The notes: generated from the letters alone by a model not told the origin. Counted from the first letter of the stretch, positions 28,285 through 37,436 are shown. The stretch is DNA of 48,158 nucleotides from an uncultured Clostridium sp. (GCA_900557195.1 USRT01000015.1:1-48158), one strand, 5' to 3'. Program-made: numbers and translations.

Positions 28285-28753
28285 ATGAAGATAATGTTTA
28301 TATGTACAGGCAATATTTGTAGGAGTGCAATGGCCGAAGCAATAATGAAAGAAGAAGTTAAAAAGAGACGGGTTAGATATAGAAGTTTATTCATCAGGAA
28401 CTTTTGCTGAAAATGGAGATTTTGCTTCATATAATGCAATAGAGGCTATGAAAATAAATGATATAGATTTAAGATATCACCGTTCAACTAATATTGCAAA
28501 TTCAAATATATTAGAAATGGATTTAATATTGTGTGCTACTATATCACATAAAATTAGTGTTATGCATATGTATCCAGAAGTAAAAGACAAGGTATATACT
28601 ATGAAGGAATATGCAGAAGAAGTAGATGAAAATAAAAGTTATGATATAAAAGATCCATGGGGATATAATTTAGATACTTTTCTATTTTGTGCTGAAGAAA
28701 TAAAAATGTGTATAGATAAAACTATAGATAAGATAGAAAATATTATTAATTAA
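28285..28753 (+). CDS. Low-molecular-weight protein phosphatase, one +1 recoding site
   Basis: With one shift this is a 155-residue phosphatase. The catalytic loop CTGNICRS has Cys7 and Arg13, and the general acid is the Asp of KDPWGYN. In-phase CGG at 28369 is followed in the zero frame by a stop about a dozen codons later. Moving four bases (CGGG) gives KKRGLDIEVYSSGTFAENG, the standard next strand. The loop residue Ile11 is typical of tyrosine phosphatases; in the arginine phosphatase YwlE this position is Thr, so I lean to phosphotyrosine. The C-terminal half starts in a different frame without a Shine-Dalgarno, so two separate genes are unlikely. This is the only recoding site whose fourth base is G. 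Confidence 0.88.
28369..28372 (+). other. CGGG +1 recoding site in the phosphatase gene
   Basis: AGA is followed by in-phase CGGG (Gly29, in KRGLDIEV). It is the only site with G as the fourth base, so the fourth base is not restricted to A. Confidence 0.85.
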
Positions 28754-28848
28754 TTGAATTTGAATTATAAAGTAATGAACATATAAGCAAAAGAGAGATA
28801 ATATTATTAATAATAAAAAACATAAAAAAAAAATATAGAAAGGAGTAA

Positions 28849-28869
28849 ATGATATATTTAAGATATTAA
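28849..28869 (+). other. Possible leader peptide upstream of pcrA
   Basis: The only strong Shine-Dalgarno (AAAGGAG, 28839-28845) before pcrA precedes ATG 28849, which opens a six-codon frame (MIYLRY, stop TAA). The pcrA ATG at 28890 has no Shine-Dalgarno of its own. The segment GATATATTTA...TAAATATATC can fold. It may be a coupled leader, or the hairpin may simply bring the site closer to the true start. Confidence 0.35.
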
Positions 28870-28889
28870 ATATATCATAAAAAATAAAC

Positions 28890-31196
28890 ATGCAAGATTT
28901 ATTAAGAGAATTAAATAATAAACAAAGAGAAGCCGTAGAAAATACAGAAGGTCCAAGCCTTGTAATAGCAGGCGCAGGAAGTGGAAAGACAAAAGTTTTA
29001 ACACATAAAATTGCATATTTAATGCAAAATAAAAATGTAAAACCATGGAATATACTAGCAATTACATTTACAAATAAAGCAGCAAATGAAATGAAACAAA
29101 GAATAGAGAATTTAGTGGGAGAGCAAGCAAACGATATTTGGATGGGGACATTTCATTCAATATGTGTAAAAATATTAAGAAGATATATAGATAGAATAGG
29201 ATTTGATAATTCTTTTATAATTTTTGATACATCTGACCAAAGAACTTTAATAAAAGAATGTCTAAAAGAACTTAAAGTTGATGATAAAATGTTTACAGAT
29301 AGAGCTGTTTTATCAGAAATTAGTAATGGAAAGAATGAAATGTTAGAACCAAAAGCATATATGGTAAAATACGCAAATGATTATAGAAGAGAAACGATTG
29401 GTAAAGTTTATGAGCTATATCAAAGAAGATTAAAAGAAAATAACGCAATAGATTTTGATGATATTATTAATTATACAATAAAAATACTAACAGAGAACGC
29501 AGATGTATTGGAATATTATACAGAAAAGTTTAAATATGTATTAGTAGACGAATATCAAGATACTAATAAATCACAGTTTATGTTAGTATCAATTTTAGCC
29601 TCTAGATATGGAAATATAACAGTTGTAGGAGATAATGACCAAGGAATTTACTCTTTTAGAGGTGCTGATATTTCTAATATTTTAAATTTTGAAAAAGATT
29701 TTCCAGGTACTAAGATAATTAAATTAGAACAAAATTATAGATGTACAGGAAATATTTTAAAAGCTGCTAATGCAGTAATTAAAAATAACGAAGCTAAATA
29801 TGATAAAAAATTGTGGACAGAAAATGGTGAGGGGCATATACCATTTATATATAGTGGAAATGACGAATATGATGAAGCTACATATATAATTAATCAGATA
29901 AGATTTTTAAAAACTGAGGAATATTTTAAATTTTCAGATTTTGCAATTCTTTATAGAATGAACTCACAATCAAGAGCAATAGAAGATATTTTAAGAAGAG
30001 AAGATATTCCATATAAAATTATAGGTGGTTTAAAATTCTATGAAAGAAAAGAAATAAAGGATATAATTGCATATTTAAGGTTGATATTTAATACATCAGA
30101 TAATATGTCTTTAAAAAGAATAATAAATGAACCAAAGCGTGGAATTGGAAAAACAAGCTTAGATAATATTGCACAGATCTCAGAACAAAGTGGAAAATCA
30201 ATGTATGATATTATTAAGAATGCGGAAAGCTATGGTTTAAATAGAGTTTTTATAAATTCTAGAGAATTTATAGAGGTAATAGAAGAATTAAGAGCAAACA
30301 AAGATAAAATGTTGATTTCTGAATTAATTAAAGAGACTCTAAAAAAGACAGGCTATACAAAGGCTTTAGAACTAGAAAATACAATAGAAGCAGAATCTAG
30401 AATACAAAACTTAGATGAATTTTTAACTGTTGCAATGGAATTTGAAGAAGAATCTGCAGATAATACACTTGCTGAGTTTTTGGAAGGTATAACATTATCA
30501 AGTGATATAGATAATATGGAAGAAACTGAAGAATCCGTAACATTAATGACACTTCATAGCGCAAAGGGATTGGAATTTCCAACAGTATTTTTAGTAGGAA
30601 TGGAAGAAGGAATTTTTCCAGGATATAAATCTATAGGAGAACCAAAAGAATTAGAAGAAGAAAGACGATTATTTTATGTAGGTATTACAAGGGCAAAACA
30701 ATATTTGTACTTAACATGTGCAAAAAGAAGAACTATTTTTGGTTCTACAAGTTATAACTCTATATCTAGATTTATCAAAGAAATTCCAGGAGAATTACTA
30801 GATGGATATGATGATGTTATAGGAGAAAAAACAGAAGACAAGTTTGAAGATGGTTCATATAAATGGGAATATGGCAGAGTAGCTGGAGGAAAAATTAAAA
30901 CATACAAAGTAGAAGATTCAAAAGTACAAAATGTAGCAGCGAACATAGATAAAAATAAATCTTCAAATGGATTTGCGTTTAGAACAGCAGAGAGCTTTTT
31001 AAAATCTTTTGAAGCAAAGAAAGAAGTAGATATAAATATGTATAAATCTGGACAAAGAGTTTATCATAAAAAGTTTGGAGAAGGTACAATCAATAAGGTG
31101 GAAAAAGAAGGAGAGGACTTAAAAGTAGATATATGTTTTGACAAGGTAGGTAATAAAAGATTAATGGCTAAATTTGCTGGATTGCAAATAATATAA
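28890..31196 (+). CDS. pcrA: ATP-dependent DNA helicase PcrA/UvrD
   Basis: This 768-residue superfamily 1A helicase unwinds DNA in repair and replication restart. Motifs run in order: Q motif (LNNKQREAVEN), Walker A AGAGSGKT, TFTNKAANEM, motif II VDEYQDTN, GDNDQGIYSFRGA, QNYRC, LMTLHSAKGLEFP and RRLFYVGITRA. The C-terminal PcrA Tudor domain (GQRVYHKKFGEGTINKV) is complete. The RRLFYV segment uses AGA CGA, which shows that CGA still means arginine here. The start lacks a close Shine-Dalgarno. Confidence 0.96.
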   Translation: MQDLLRELNNKQREAVENTEGPSLVIAGAGSGKTKVLTHKIAYLMQNKNVKPWNILAITFTNKAANEMKQRIENLVGEQANDIWMGTFHSICVKILRRYIDRIGFDNSFIIFDTSDQRTLIKECLKELKVDDKMFTDRAVLSEISNGKNEMLEPKAYMVKYANDYRRETIGKVYELYQRRLKENNAIDFDDIINYTIKILTENADVLEYYTEKFKYVLVDEYQDTNKSQFMLVSILASRYGNITVVGDNDQGIYSFRGADISNILNFEKDFPGTKIIKLEQNYRCTGNILKAANAVIKNNEAKYDKKLWTENGEGHIPFIYSGNDEYDEATYIINQIRFLKTEEYFKFSDFAILYRMNSQSRAIEDILRREDIPYKIIGGLKFYERKEIKDIIAYLRLIFNTSDNMSLKRIINEPKRGIGKTSLDNIAQISEQSGKSMYDIIKNAESYGLNRVFINSREFIEVIEELRANKDKMLISELIKETLKKTGYTKALELENTIEAESRIQNLDEFLTVAMEFEEESADNTLAEFLEGITLSSDIDNMEETEESVTLMTLHSAKGLEFPTVFLVGMEEGIFPGYKSIGEPKELEEERRLFYVGITRAKQYLYLTCAKRRTIFGSTSYNSISRFIKEIPGELLDGYDDVIGEKTEDKFEDGSYKWEYGRVAGGKIKTYKVEDSKVQNVAANIDKNKSSNGFAFRTAESFLKSFEAKKEVDINMYKSGQRVYHKKFGEGTINKVEKEGEDLKVDICFDKVGNKRLMAKFAGLQII

Positions 31197-31370
31197 ACAT
31201 TGTAGAACATTTAACCCTGTCCCTAATGTTTTTAACTCCATCCAAAAACGTTCACGTTTGTCATTAAACGTCCTTTGTTTGTGCATCAAATGTTAAAACA
31301 ATTTATATGAATAAAAACAGTTTAAGTGGAAATAATCTAAATATAATAATTAAGAAAGGAATGATTAAAT

Positions 31371-31559
31371 ATGGCAAATTTGACACAAGTAGAACTTCAA
31401 AATTTAAGACATTTAATTGGTGCTCACGAAACATCATACCAGAAATTAAACACATATGCTTCTCAAGCAGTAGATCCACAAATAAAACAACTATTTACAA
31501 AGTCAGCACAAGATGCTTTAAATACAAAACAAAAATTAATGTCATTTTTAAATAACTAA
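31371..31559 (+). CDS. Small CotF-like spore coat protein
   Basis: This 62-residue helical protein (NLTQVELQNLRHLIGAHETS, then YASQAVDPQIKQLFTKSAQD) resembles the N-terminal part of CotF-type coat proteins. It follows AAGAAAGGAA by about ten bases and is separated from the next coat gene by 12 bases. An overlapping 82-residue frame (31307-31555) lacks a ribosome binding site and is not real. Confidence 0.82.
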   Translation: MANLTQVELQNLRHLIGAHETSYQKLNTYASQAVDPQIKQLFTKSAQDALNTKQKLMSFLNN

Positions 31560-31571
31560 TAGGAGGATATT

Positions 31572-31817
31572 ATGGACGAAAAAACAATGGTTAATGATAT
31601 ATTAAATGGTGTAAAGTCAGAACTTACTACTTATCAAGGTGTGATATCTGAAACAGAAGATATGGGATTAAGACAAACTATACAACAAATTAGAAATAAT
31701 GATGAAAGCTTTCAATATGAATTATTTAAAGTAGCAGAAACAAAAGGGTATTATAAGCCAGCAGCAAAGGCTTCTGTTACAGAGATACAAGCAGTTAAAA
31801 CAGAATTGCAACAATAA
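31572..31817 (+). CDS. CotF-family spore coat protein
   Basis: This 81-residue protein follows TAGGAGG. Its sequence (MVNDILNGVKSELTTYQGVI, RQTIQQIRNNDESFQYELFK, ETKGYYKPAAKAS) matches the CotF coat domain, including the GYYKPA segment typical of the C-terminal end. With the preceding short gene it forms a two-gene coat operon followed by a terminator. Confidence 0.87.
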   Translation: MDEKTMVNDILNGVKSELTTYQGVISETEDMGLRQTIQQIRNNDESFQYELFKVAETKGYYKPAAKASVTEIQAVKTELQQ

Positions 31818-31833
31818 AAAAAATAATATAAAG

Positions 31834-31928
31834 ATTGGTTAAAATATAGTAAAGTATATCAAGAGATATTATGATTTTAAGAGAATATTTCGAGTTATAT
31901 TTTATTTAAGTTTTAACCAATTTTTTTG
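31834..31928 (+). terminator. Terminator after the coat genes
   Basis: ATTGGTTAAAA (31834-31844) and TTTTAACCAAT (31911-31921) pair over 11 bp and are followed by a T run; the loop is long. The rest of the gap to 32194 is AT-rich with AGTCGA-like elements at about 32033 and 32104. Confidence 0.55.
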
Positions 31929-32194
31929 TGTAAATAGAATAGGAGATAATATCAAAATTTTATAATATGGATGAATATATTATATATAAGCCATTTAACA
32001 GTGAATTATTGTATTTAGAAAGTGCTAAAAATAGTCGATTTCTTTATAAAAAAAGCGAAAAATAGAGTTTACTATTGTTAATAGCGTAAAAATAATATAG
32101 AAAAGTCGAAAAAAAGCGAAAATAGGATTATATAAACTTTGTTAAAAAATATAAAATATTATAAAATCCGTAATACACTAAAAGGAGAATAAAA

Positions 32195-33193
32195 ATGTTA
32201 ATATTAGATAAAGCAAAGTTATATTTAAGACTAGGGACAAAGTTTATTATTTTATGTATTGTACCAATTATCATAATAATTGGTGTGATTTTTTCTACAT
32301 ATAAACCTACATACAGCGTAAGTTATAATGGAAAATTTATAGGGTATTGTAACAGTAAAACTAGATTACAATCTAGAATTAATGATTATGCACAAAATGG
32401 AGATAAAGAAAATATAGCATTTGTAAAAATAGATGATATGCCACAATATAATTTATGCTTAATAAAAAGAGATATAGATACAAATGAAGATGAAATATAT
32501 AATCAGGTAGTCACATCTGGTGAGACATATTACAAAATGTATGCCATATTAGAAGGTGACGAAGAAAAAATGTATGTATCAGATTTTAAGCAAGCTGAAG
32601 AAGTTATAAGTAAGTTAAAAGAGAAGAATAGTAGTAATAAAGAAAGTATTAGTATATTAGAAAAATATGAAACAGAATGTAAGGAATTTTCTAGCGTAGA
32701 GGATTGTGTAAATAATATGTATAAGGAAGTAAAGCCAGTTAAAGTTGCAAGTACTAAAAGTAGTGCTACTACAACATCTAAGTCTACACAGAGCAGTTCC
32801 TCAAAATCAGCAAATATAGGAATTGACTTTATTACACCTACTACAGGAACTATAACATCAAGATTTGGTGTAAGATCTAGAGATAACCATAAAGGAATTG
32901 ATATAGGTGCTCCAAAAGGTACACCTATAAAGGCAGCAGCTTCAGGAACAGTGGTACATTCTGGAAATAAAAATGATGGATATGGAAATTATATAATATT
33001 ATCACATGGAAATGGTGTACAAACATATTATGCACATTGTAGCCAGTTACTAGTATCTAAAGGGGAAAATGTTAAGCAGGGACAAGTGATTGCAAAAGTT
33101 GGGTCTACAGGTATATCAACAGGAAATCATTTACATTTTGAAGTAAGAATAAATGGTGTTGCACAAAATCCACAAAATTATGTATATAAGTAA
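32195..33193 (+). CDS. M23-family (LytM) peptidoglycan endopeptidase, membrane anchored
   Basis: This 332-residue protein has one membrane helix (about 16-38), an extracytoplasmic region of about 150 residues, a Ser/Thr-rich linker (about 185-205) and a C-terminal M23 domain. All zinc and catalytic motifs are present: HKGIDIGAPKG (H-x3-D), QTYYAHCSQL and HLHFEV. It therefore looks enzymatically active, unlike degenerate SpoIIQ of Bacillus, although clostridial SpoIIQ proteins often keep the zinc site. The overall plan fits SpoIIQ or a general cell-wall hydrolase. AAAGGAG lies just before the ATG. Confidence 0.87.
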   Translation: MLILDKAKLYLRLGTKFIILCIVPIIIIIGVIFSTYKPTYSVSYNGKFIGYCNSKTRLQSRINDYAQNGDKENIAFVKIDDMPQYNLCLIKRDIDTNEDEIYNQVVTSGETYYKMYAILEGDEEKMYVSDFKQAEEVISKLKEKNSSNKESISILEKYETECKEFSSVEDCVNNMYKEVKPVKVASTKSSATTTSKSTQSSSSKSANIGIDFITPTTGTITSRFGVRSRDNHKGIDIGAPKGTPIKAAASGTVVHSGNKNDGYGNYIILSHGNGVQTYYAHCSQLLVSKGENVKQGQVIAKVGSTGISTGNHLHFEVRINGVAQNPQNYVYK

Positions 33194-33278
33194 AAAAAGA
33201 AAACATATTGCAAATATTCTGTGTTATTTTAGAAATAAAAGATATACATATTATAGATATAAAATTTAATTATATAAA

Positions 33279-33320
33279 AAACAATAAGTAGTTATAAAAA
33301 GTACTTATTGTTTTTTTATA
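33279..33320 (+). terminator. Terminator between the M23 gene and convergent mecA
   Basis: AAACAATAAGTA (33279-33290) and TACTTATTGTTT (33302-33313) form a 12-bp stem followed by seven T residues; A-runs on the other side suit termination from mecA as well. Confidence 0.8.
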
Positions 33321-33376
33321 TGTTTTAAATGAAAAATATTACAAAAGCAATATATTACACGTTATATAAACAGGTT

Positions 33377-34013
33377 TTAGAATTTTTTAGTAAAATATTT
33401 TTGACATATTTTTATAGCATTATTTTTTATGATAACTTCTCCACATTCACATAGTTTTCTTGAGAATAATTCAGGATTATTTTGATATGTACTAAATTCG
33501 GTTAATAAACTAAATAATTTTTTATTATATTTATAATCAGGATTAATATGTGAAAAAACTAAGTAATATAATCCTTTATATTTATATAATATTATAGATT
33601 TGGAAGCTAAATTTATGCTTTTTATATTAGCATTATTAATAAAATTAGTAAAATTGCAGAAATCATCAAATGAAAAAAACTTATAAACTAATTCTTCACT
33701 ATTGGTATTTACTTTTTTTCTTTTAAATTTTAATTTAGAAGATTTGGCTAAATCTTTTTCTTTGCTTCCGAGAAAATCTAGTTACAGTAAAAATAAAATC
33801 ACCATCATTCATTGCTAATGCTTCGATTCTAACTTTATAATCTTTGGTTACAAAACCTACTTTTTTTTCAGCTTCTTCTAAAATGTCTAAAAATAGATCT
33901 TGCGATTTTATAGAATTAGACATAAAAGAATGAAAATCAATATCTTTTTCTGCTAAGTCTTGAGAACTTAGAGTTATTCTTATTTTATCTTCATTAAGTT
34001 TTTCAAATTTCAT
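33377..34013 (-). CDS. mecA: Adaptor protein MecA, one +1 recoding site
   Basis: MecA delivers substrates to the ClpC ATPase. The start is ATG 34013, eight bases after GGAGG; an upstream ATG at 34028 overlaps that Shine-Dalgarno. The N-terminal domain (MKFEKLNEDKIRITLSSQDL) runs to TVTRFS, where the coding strand has in-phase CGG at 33770. The zero frame stops about a dozen codons later. Moving four bases gives GSKEKDLAKSSKLKFKRKK, then the C-terminal domain (YKYKGLYYLVFSHIN) to a stop at 33377. The total of 211 residues matches the family. Together with the glycosyltransferase gene this is one of two minus-strand examples. Confidence 0.88.
33767..33770 (-). other. CGGA +1 recoding site in mecA
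   Basis: On the coding (minus) strand TCT is followed by in-phase CGGA (Gly82), at the junction between the N-terminal domain and the linker. Confidence 0.86.
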
Positions 34014-34199
34014 TATTATAGCCTCCATATATATTTATAATATAATTATACAACTAATTTAGTAAAAAATAAATGAGAAATATTTGGTAAAGAATATTAT
34101 CAATATATTATATTAAATTTATAAAAAAATGTACTAAATAGAATATCATACTTTTTATAAAAAAGAAAGCAAAATACAGGAAAAAATTGTATATATGTA

Positions 34200-34228
34200 T
34201 TGAAAAAAAAGAAAAACCAATATATAAT
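34200..34228 (+). promoter_or_regulatory. Promoter upstream of the DUF4321-type gene
   Basis: TTGAAA (34200-34205) and TATAAT (34223-34228) are 17 bases apart, 77 bases before the ATG. The 291-base divergent gap holds nothing else that I can support. Confidence 0.75.
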
Positions 34229-34304
34229 ATGAAAAGTATAAAAAAGGTTTCCGTAAGGAAAGTCAAAAGAGTATAAAATTTACATAAGAAAAATAGGAGG
34301 AATT

Positions 34305-34562
34305 ATGGCAACAAGAGAAAAAAATATATGGATACTAATTATATTTATATTATCTGGATTAGTTGTAGGAGGATTATTAGGAGAATTAGCTTCAAAGGTA
34401 GATTTTTTATGGTGGCTTGCATATGGTAACAGTTTTGGATTATCGAATCCACTTGAATTGGATTTAAGTATTATGAGAATAACATTTGGATTAACATTTA
34501 AAATGAATATAGCAAGTATTATAGGTATGATATTATCAATTTTTATTTATAGAAAGATTTAA
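34305..34562 (+). CDS. DUF4321-type small membrane protein
   Basis: This 85-residue protein has two hydrophobic helices (about 8-28 and 64-82) around a central segment (DFLWWLAYGNSFGLSNP, ELDLSIMRITFGLTFKMN) that matches the small DUF4321 proteins often found upstream of radC-mreB in Clostridia. The role is unknown; the genomic position suggests cell-envelope or shape functions. AGGAGG lies before the ATG. Confidence 0.82.
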   Translation: MATREKNIWILIIFILSGLVVGGLLGELASKVDFLWWLAYGNSFGLSNPLELDLSIMRITFGLTFKMNIASIIGMILSIFIYRKI

Positions 34563-34659
34563 TTTTAAAGTAAAATCTTATTTGATTACTTTATATAGGA
34601 TATAAAAAGTTATACACCAATTTTAATAATATTTGGAGTATTGGTATATAAATAAAAAT

Positions 34660-34710
34660 GTGGCATGAATATTTTGTAAAACATTCAAGTTTTTTATGCC
34701 ACTATTATTT
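34660..34710 (+). terminator. Hairpin between the DUF4321-type gene and radC
   Basis: GTGGCAT (34660-34666) pairs with ATGCCAC (34696-34702); the inner GAATATTTTG/AAAACATTC nearly extends the stem, followed by a T-rich stretch. It probably ends the upstream transcript. Confidence 0.6.
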
Positions 34711-34747
34711 TTAAATTTAAAAGGGCACGATACTTGAAAGGATTTTT

Positions 34748-35443
34748 ATGACTATAAAACAATTACCCGAATCAGAAAGACCTTATGAAAAATTACAGCT
34801 ATATGGGGAAAGTAAGTTATCAAATGCAGAACTTTTGTCAATAATAATAAAAAATGGAACAAAAGAACATACTTCTATAGATTTAGCAAATAAAATACTT
34901 AAATTAAAAAAGCAAACTTATGAAAATAACTTAAGGTTTATGCAAGATATTTCAGTAGAAGAATATATGAATATAAAGGGGATAGGAAGAGTAAAAGCAA
35001 TTCAGTTAAAAGCTGTATGTGAACTTGCAAAAAGAATGTCAAAACCAGTTGATATTACAAATTTGAAAATAAAGTGTAGTCAAGATATTGCAGACATGCT
35101 TATGGAGGAGTTAAGATACGAAAGAAGAGAAATAGTAAAAATTGTAATACTAAACGTAAAAAATAATGTACTAAAAATAGAAGATATTGCTATTGGCGGA
35201 ACGGATTTTGTTAATATAAGTCCAAAAGATGTATTAACAGAAGTTGTAAAAATGAATGCTCCCAAAATGATTATGGTACATAATCATCCAAGTGGAGATC
35301 CAAGTCCAAGTAAAGCAGACATAGAAATTACAAATAGAATATATGAATGTAGTAATATTATGCAGATTAAATTCTTAGATCATATAATCATAGGAGATGG
35401 TAAGTATGAGAGCGTTTTTTCAAAGAAAGGATCGTGGAATTAG
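34748..35443 (+). CDS. radC: RadC/JAMM-domain protein
   Basis: This 231-residue RadC-family protein has an N-terminal helix-hairpin-helix region (IKGIGRVKAIQLKAVCELA) and a JAMM/MPN metalloprotease-like domain with HNHPSGDPSPSKAD. It starts with PESERPYEKLQLYG, typical of the family. The biochemical role of RadC is not settled. The stop is one base before the mreB start, as is common for radC-mreBCD loci. Confidence 0.93.
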   Translation: MTIKQLPESERPYEKLQLYGESKLSNAELLSIIIKNGTKEHTSIDLANKILKLKKQTYENNLRFMQDISVEEYMNIKGIGRVKAIQLKAVCELAKRMSKPVDITNLKIKCSQDIADMLMEELRYERREIVKIVILNVKNNVLKIEDIAIGGTDFVNISPKDVLTEVVKMNAPKMIMVHNHPSGDPSPSKADIEITNRIYECSNIMQIKFLDHIIIGDGKYESVFSKKGSWN

Positions 35444-35444
35444 T

Positions 35445-36477
35445 ATGAATTTTTTTAATTTTGTATCAAAAGATATAGGGATAGATTTAGGTACAGCTAA
35501 TCTATTAGTTACTTTAAAGGGAAAAGGAATTATATTAAAGGAACCTTCAGTTGTTGCTATAGATAGAAAAAGTGGGAACATACTTGCAACTGGACATGAA
35601 GCAAAAGAGATGCTCGGAAGAACTCCAGATACAATAAAAGCAGTAAGACCAATGAAAGATGGAGTTATTGCAGATTTTACAGCTACACAATTAATGTTAA
35701 AAAATATAATAAAAAAGGTATGTCAAAGATATAATGCAGGAAGACCAAGAGTGGTAGTTGGTGTTCCATCAGGTATTACTGAAGTAGAAGAAAGAGCTGT
35801 TGAAGAGTCAGTATTACAAGCAGGAGCTAAAGAAGTATATTTAATTGAAGAGCCAATGGCAGCAGCAATAGGAGCAAGTATTGATGTAGCAGAACCAAGT
35901 GGAAGTATAATTGTTGATATCGGGGGTGGAACAACGGAAGTTGCTGTAATATCGTTAGGTGGGGTAGTAGTAAGCAATTCTTTAAGAGTTGCAGGTGACG
36001 AACTAGATGAAGATATAGTTAATTATATTAAAAGAGAGATGAATTTAGCAATAGGAGAAACAACAGCAGAACAAATAAAAATGGAAATTGGATGTGCCAT
36101 GCCACTTATGACAGATATGAGCATGGAAATAAGAGGACGTGACTTGAGTACTGGACTTCCTAAAAATGTAATTATAACATCATCTCGGTATAGAAGAAGC
36201 TATGCAAGAATCAATAAGTAAAATAGTTGAAATTGTAAAACAAACATTAGAAAGAACTCCACCAGAACTTGCATCAGATATTATGGAGAAAGGAATCGTT
36301 CTTGCAGGAGGAGGGGCTTTAATTAGAAATCTGGATAAGTTATTGAGTTTAAAAACAGGAATGCCAGTATATATAGCAGAAGACCCATTAGATTGTGTGG
36401 CTAAAGGAGCATGTAAAACATTAGAAGATTTAGAGAAATTAAAAGCAGTACTAATAAATGCAAGAAGAAAAAGATAG
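35445..36477 (+). CDS. mreB: Rod-shape protein MreB, one +1 recoding site
   Basis: MreB forms actin-like filaments that direct side-wall synthesis. From ATG 35445 the sequence reads FVSKDIGIDLGTANLLV, with the phosphate and nucleotide motifs VDIGGGTTEVAVIS and GVPSGITEVEERA. In-phase CGG at 36186 follows VIITSS; the zero frame stops after about ten codons. Moving four bases (CGGT) gives GIEEAMQESISKIVEIVKQT and then GIVLAGGGALIRNLDKLL, completing 343 residues, the normal length. It is essential in most rods, so the recoding must be efficient. At this position family members often have Asp or Glu, so the Gly is not conserved here. Confidence 0.93.
36186..36189 (+). other. CGGT +1 recoding site in mreB
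   Basis: TCT is followed by in-phase CGGT (Gly248). It is the second of two sites with T as the fourth base. Confidence 0.88.
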
Positions 36478-36489
36478 AAAGGAAATGTT

Positions 36490-37311
36490 ATGTATAAAAG
36501 AAAGGCAAATAATGGATTAATAGGAATAATAATAACAATTATTATATTGATAATCTTAATAGTATTATCAAACCTAAAATTAGAAAAATGGTCGTATGCC
36601 TGCAATGCATTTAGTTCATTAGTAATGCCTGTTCAAAACGGTTTAACATATTTAAAAAATAAAATAGCTGGGAATGATACATTTTTTTCAAATATAGATA
36701 ATCTTAAAAGTGAGAATGACGATTTAAAGAAAAAAAACAGTGATTTAGAAAAACAAGTTAGAGAACTAGAGATAGTAAAAGCGGAAAATGAGAGTTTGAA
36801 AGAATATGTAAATTTAAAAGATAAATATTCAGAATATGCTACACTGCCAGCAAATGTTATTCAAAGAGATTTAGGAAACTATAGTAAAGTAATAGTGATA
36901 AATGCTGGAAAAAAAGATGGTATAGATGTAAATATGACAGTTATTGCGGATAAAGGACTAGTTGGACATGTTATATCAGTTACAGATACTACAGCCAAAG
37001 TACAAACAATAATAGATACTTCAAGTTCAGTAAGTAGTATAATTAAGACAACAAGAGATGGAATTATCGTAAGAGGTACATTAGACAATGATTCTTTATT
37101 AAAGGGAACATATATTCCAACAGATGCTAATTTGTTAGAAGGAGATAATATAGAAACATCTGGAATTGGTGGTATATATCCTAAAGGAATACACATTGGT
37201 ACAGTGAAACAAGTAATAAATACGAAAAATATAACAGATAGATATGTAAATATAGAAACTGCTGTAGATTTTTCAAAATTAGAAACTGTACTAGTTATTA
37301 CCAATAAATGA
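36490..37311 (+). CDS. mreC: Rod-shape protein MreC
   Basis: MreC links MreB filaments to the periplasm-facing synthases. This 273-residue protein has one membrane helix (about 10-26), a coiled coil (about 60-100, NLKSENDDLKKKNSDLEKQV) and the beta-rich MreC domain (VIQRDLGNYSKVIVINAGKK, ISVTDTTAKVQTIIDTSSSV). It starts 12 bases after mreB behind GAAAGGA and is intact without any in-phase CGG. Its stop codon is the first base of a long inverted repeat. Confidence 0.94.
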   Translation: MYKRKANNGLIGIIITIIILIILIVLSNLKLEKWSYACNAFSSLVMPVQNGLTYLKNKIAGNDTFFSNIDNLKSENDDLKKKNSDLEKQVRELEIVKAENESLKEYVNLKDKYSEYATLPANVIQRDLGNYSKVIVINAGKKDGIDVNMTVIADKGLVGHVISVTDTTAKVQTIIDTSSSVSSIIKTTRDGIIVRGTLDNDSLLKGTYIPTDANLLEGDNIETSGIGGIYPKGIHIGTVKQVINTKNITDRYVNIETAVDFSKLETVLVITNK

Positions 37312-37413
37312 AGTGTCAAAAGGGACGGGGCATATTGACACTTTTTCAAATATCAATTACTAATAAATAATAATTACTAAAAGTGTCAATATGCCCCGTC
37401 CCTTTTGACACTT
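37311..37413 (+). repeat. Perfect 35-bp inverted repeat between mreC and mreD
   Basis: The arm 37311-37345 is the exact reverse complement of 37379-37413, with a 33-base loop. Each arm carries GGGACGGGGC or its complement, flanked by AAGTGTCAA and TTGACACTT, so each end is itself palindromic. The G-rich core is unlike the surrounding AT-rich DNA. It resembles a REP- or MITE-like element in the intergenic slot of the operon. As RNA it would be a very stable hairpin between mreC and mreD. Confidence 0.9.
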
Positions 37414-37436
37414 TTTCAACAAAGAGGTGAATGTCC

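Noticed and set aside
31197..31300. Riboswitch or mobile element between pcrA and the coat genes
   Set aside because: There are only short partial repeats (AACATT, ACGTT) and a weak similarity to the mre inverted repeat; nothing folds into a recognisable family.
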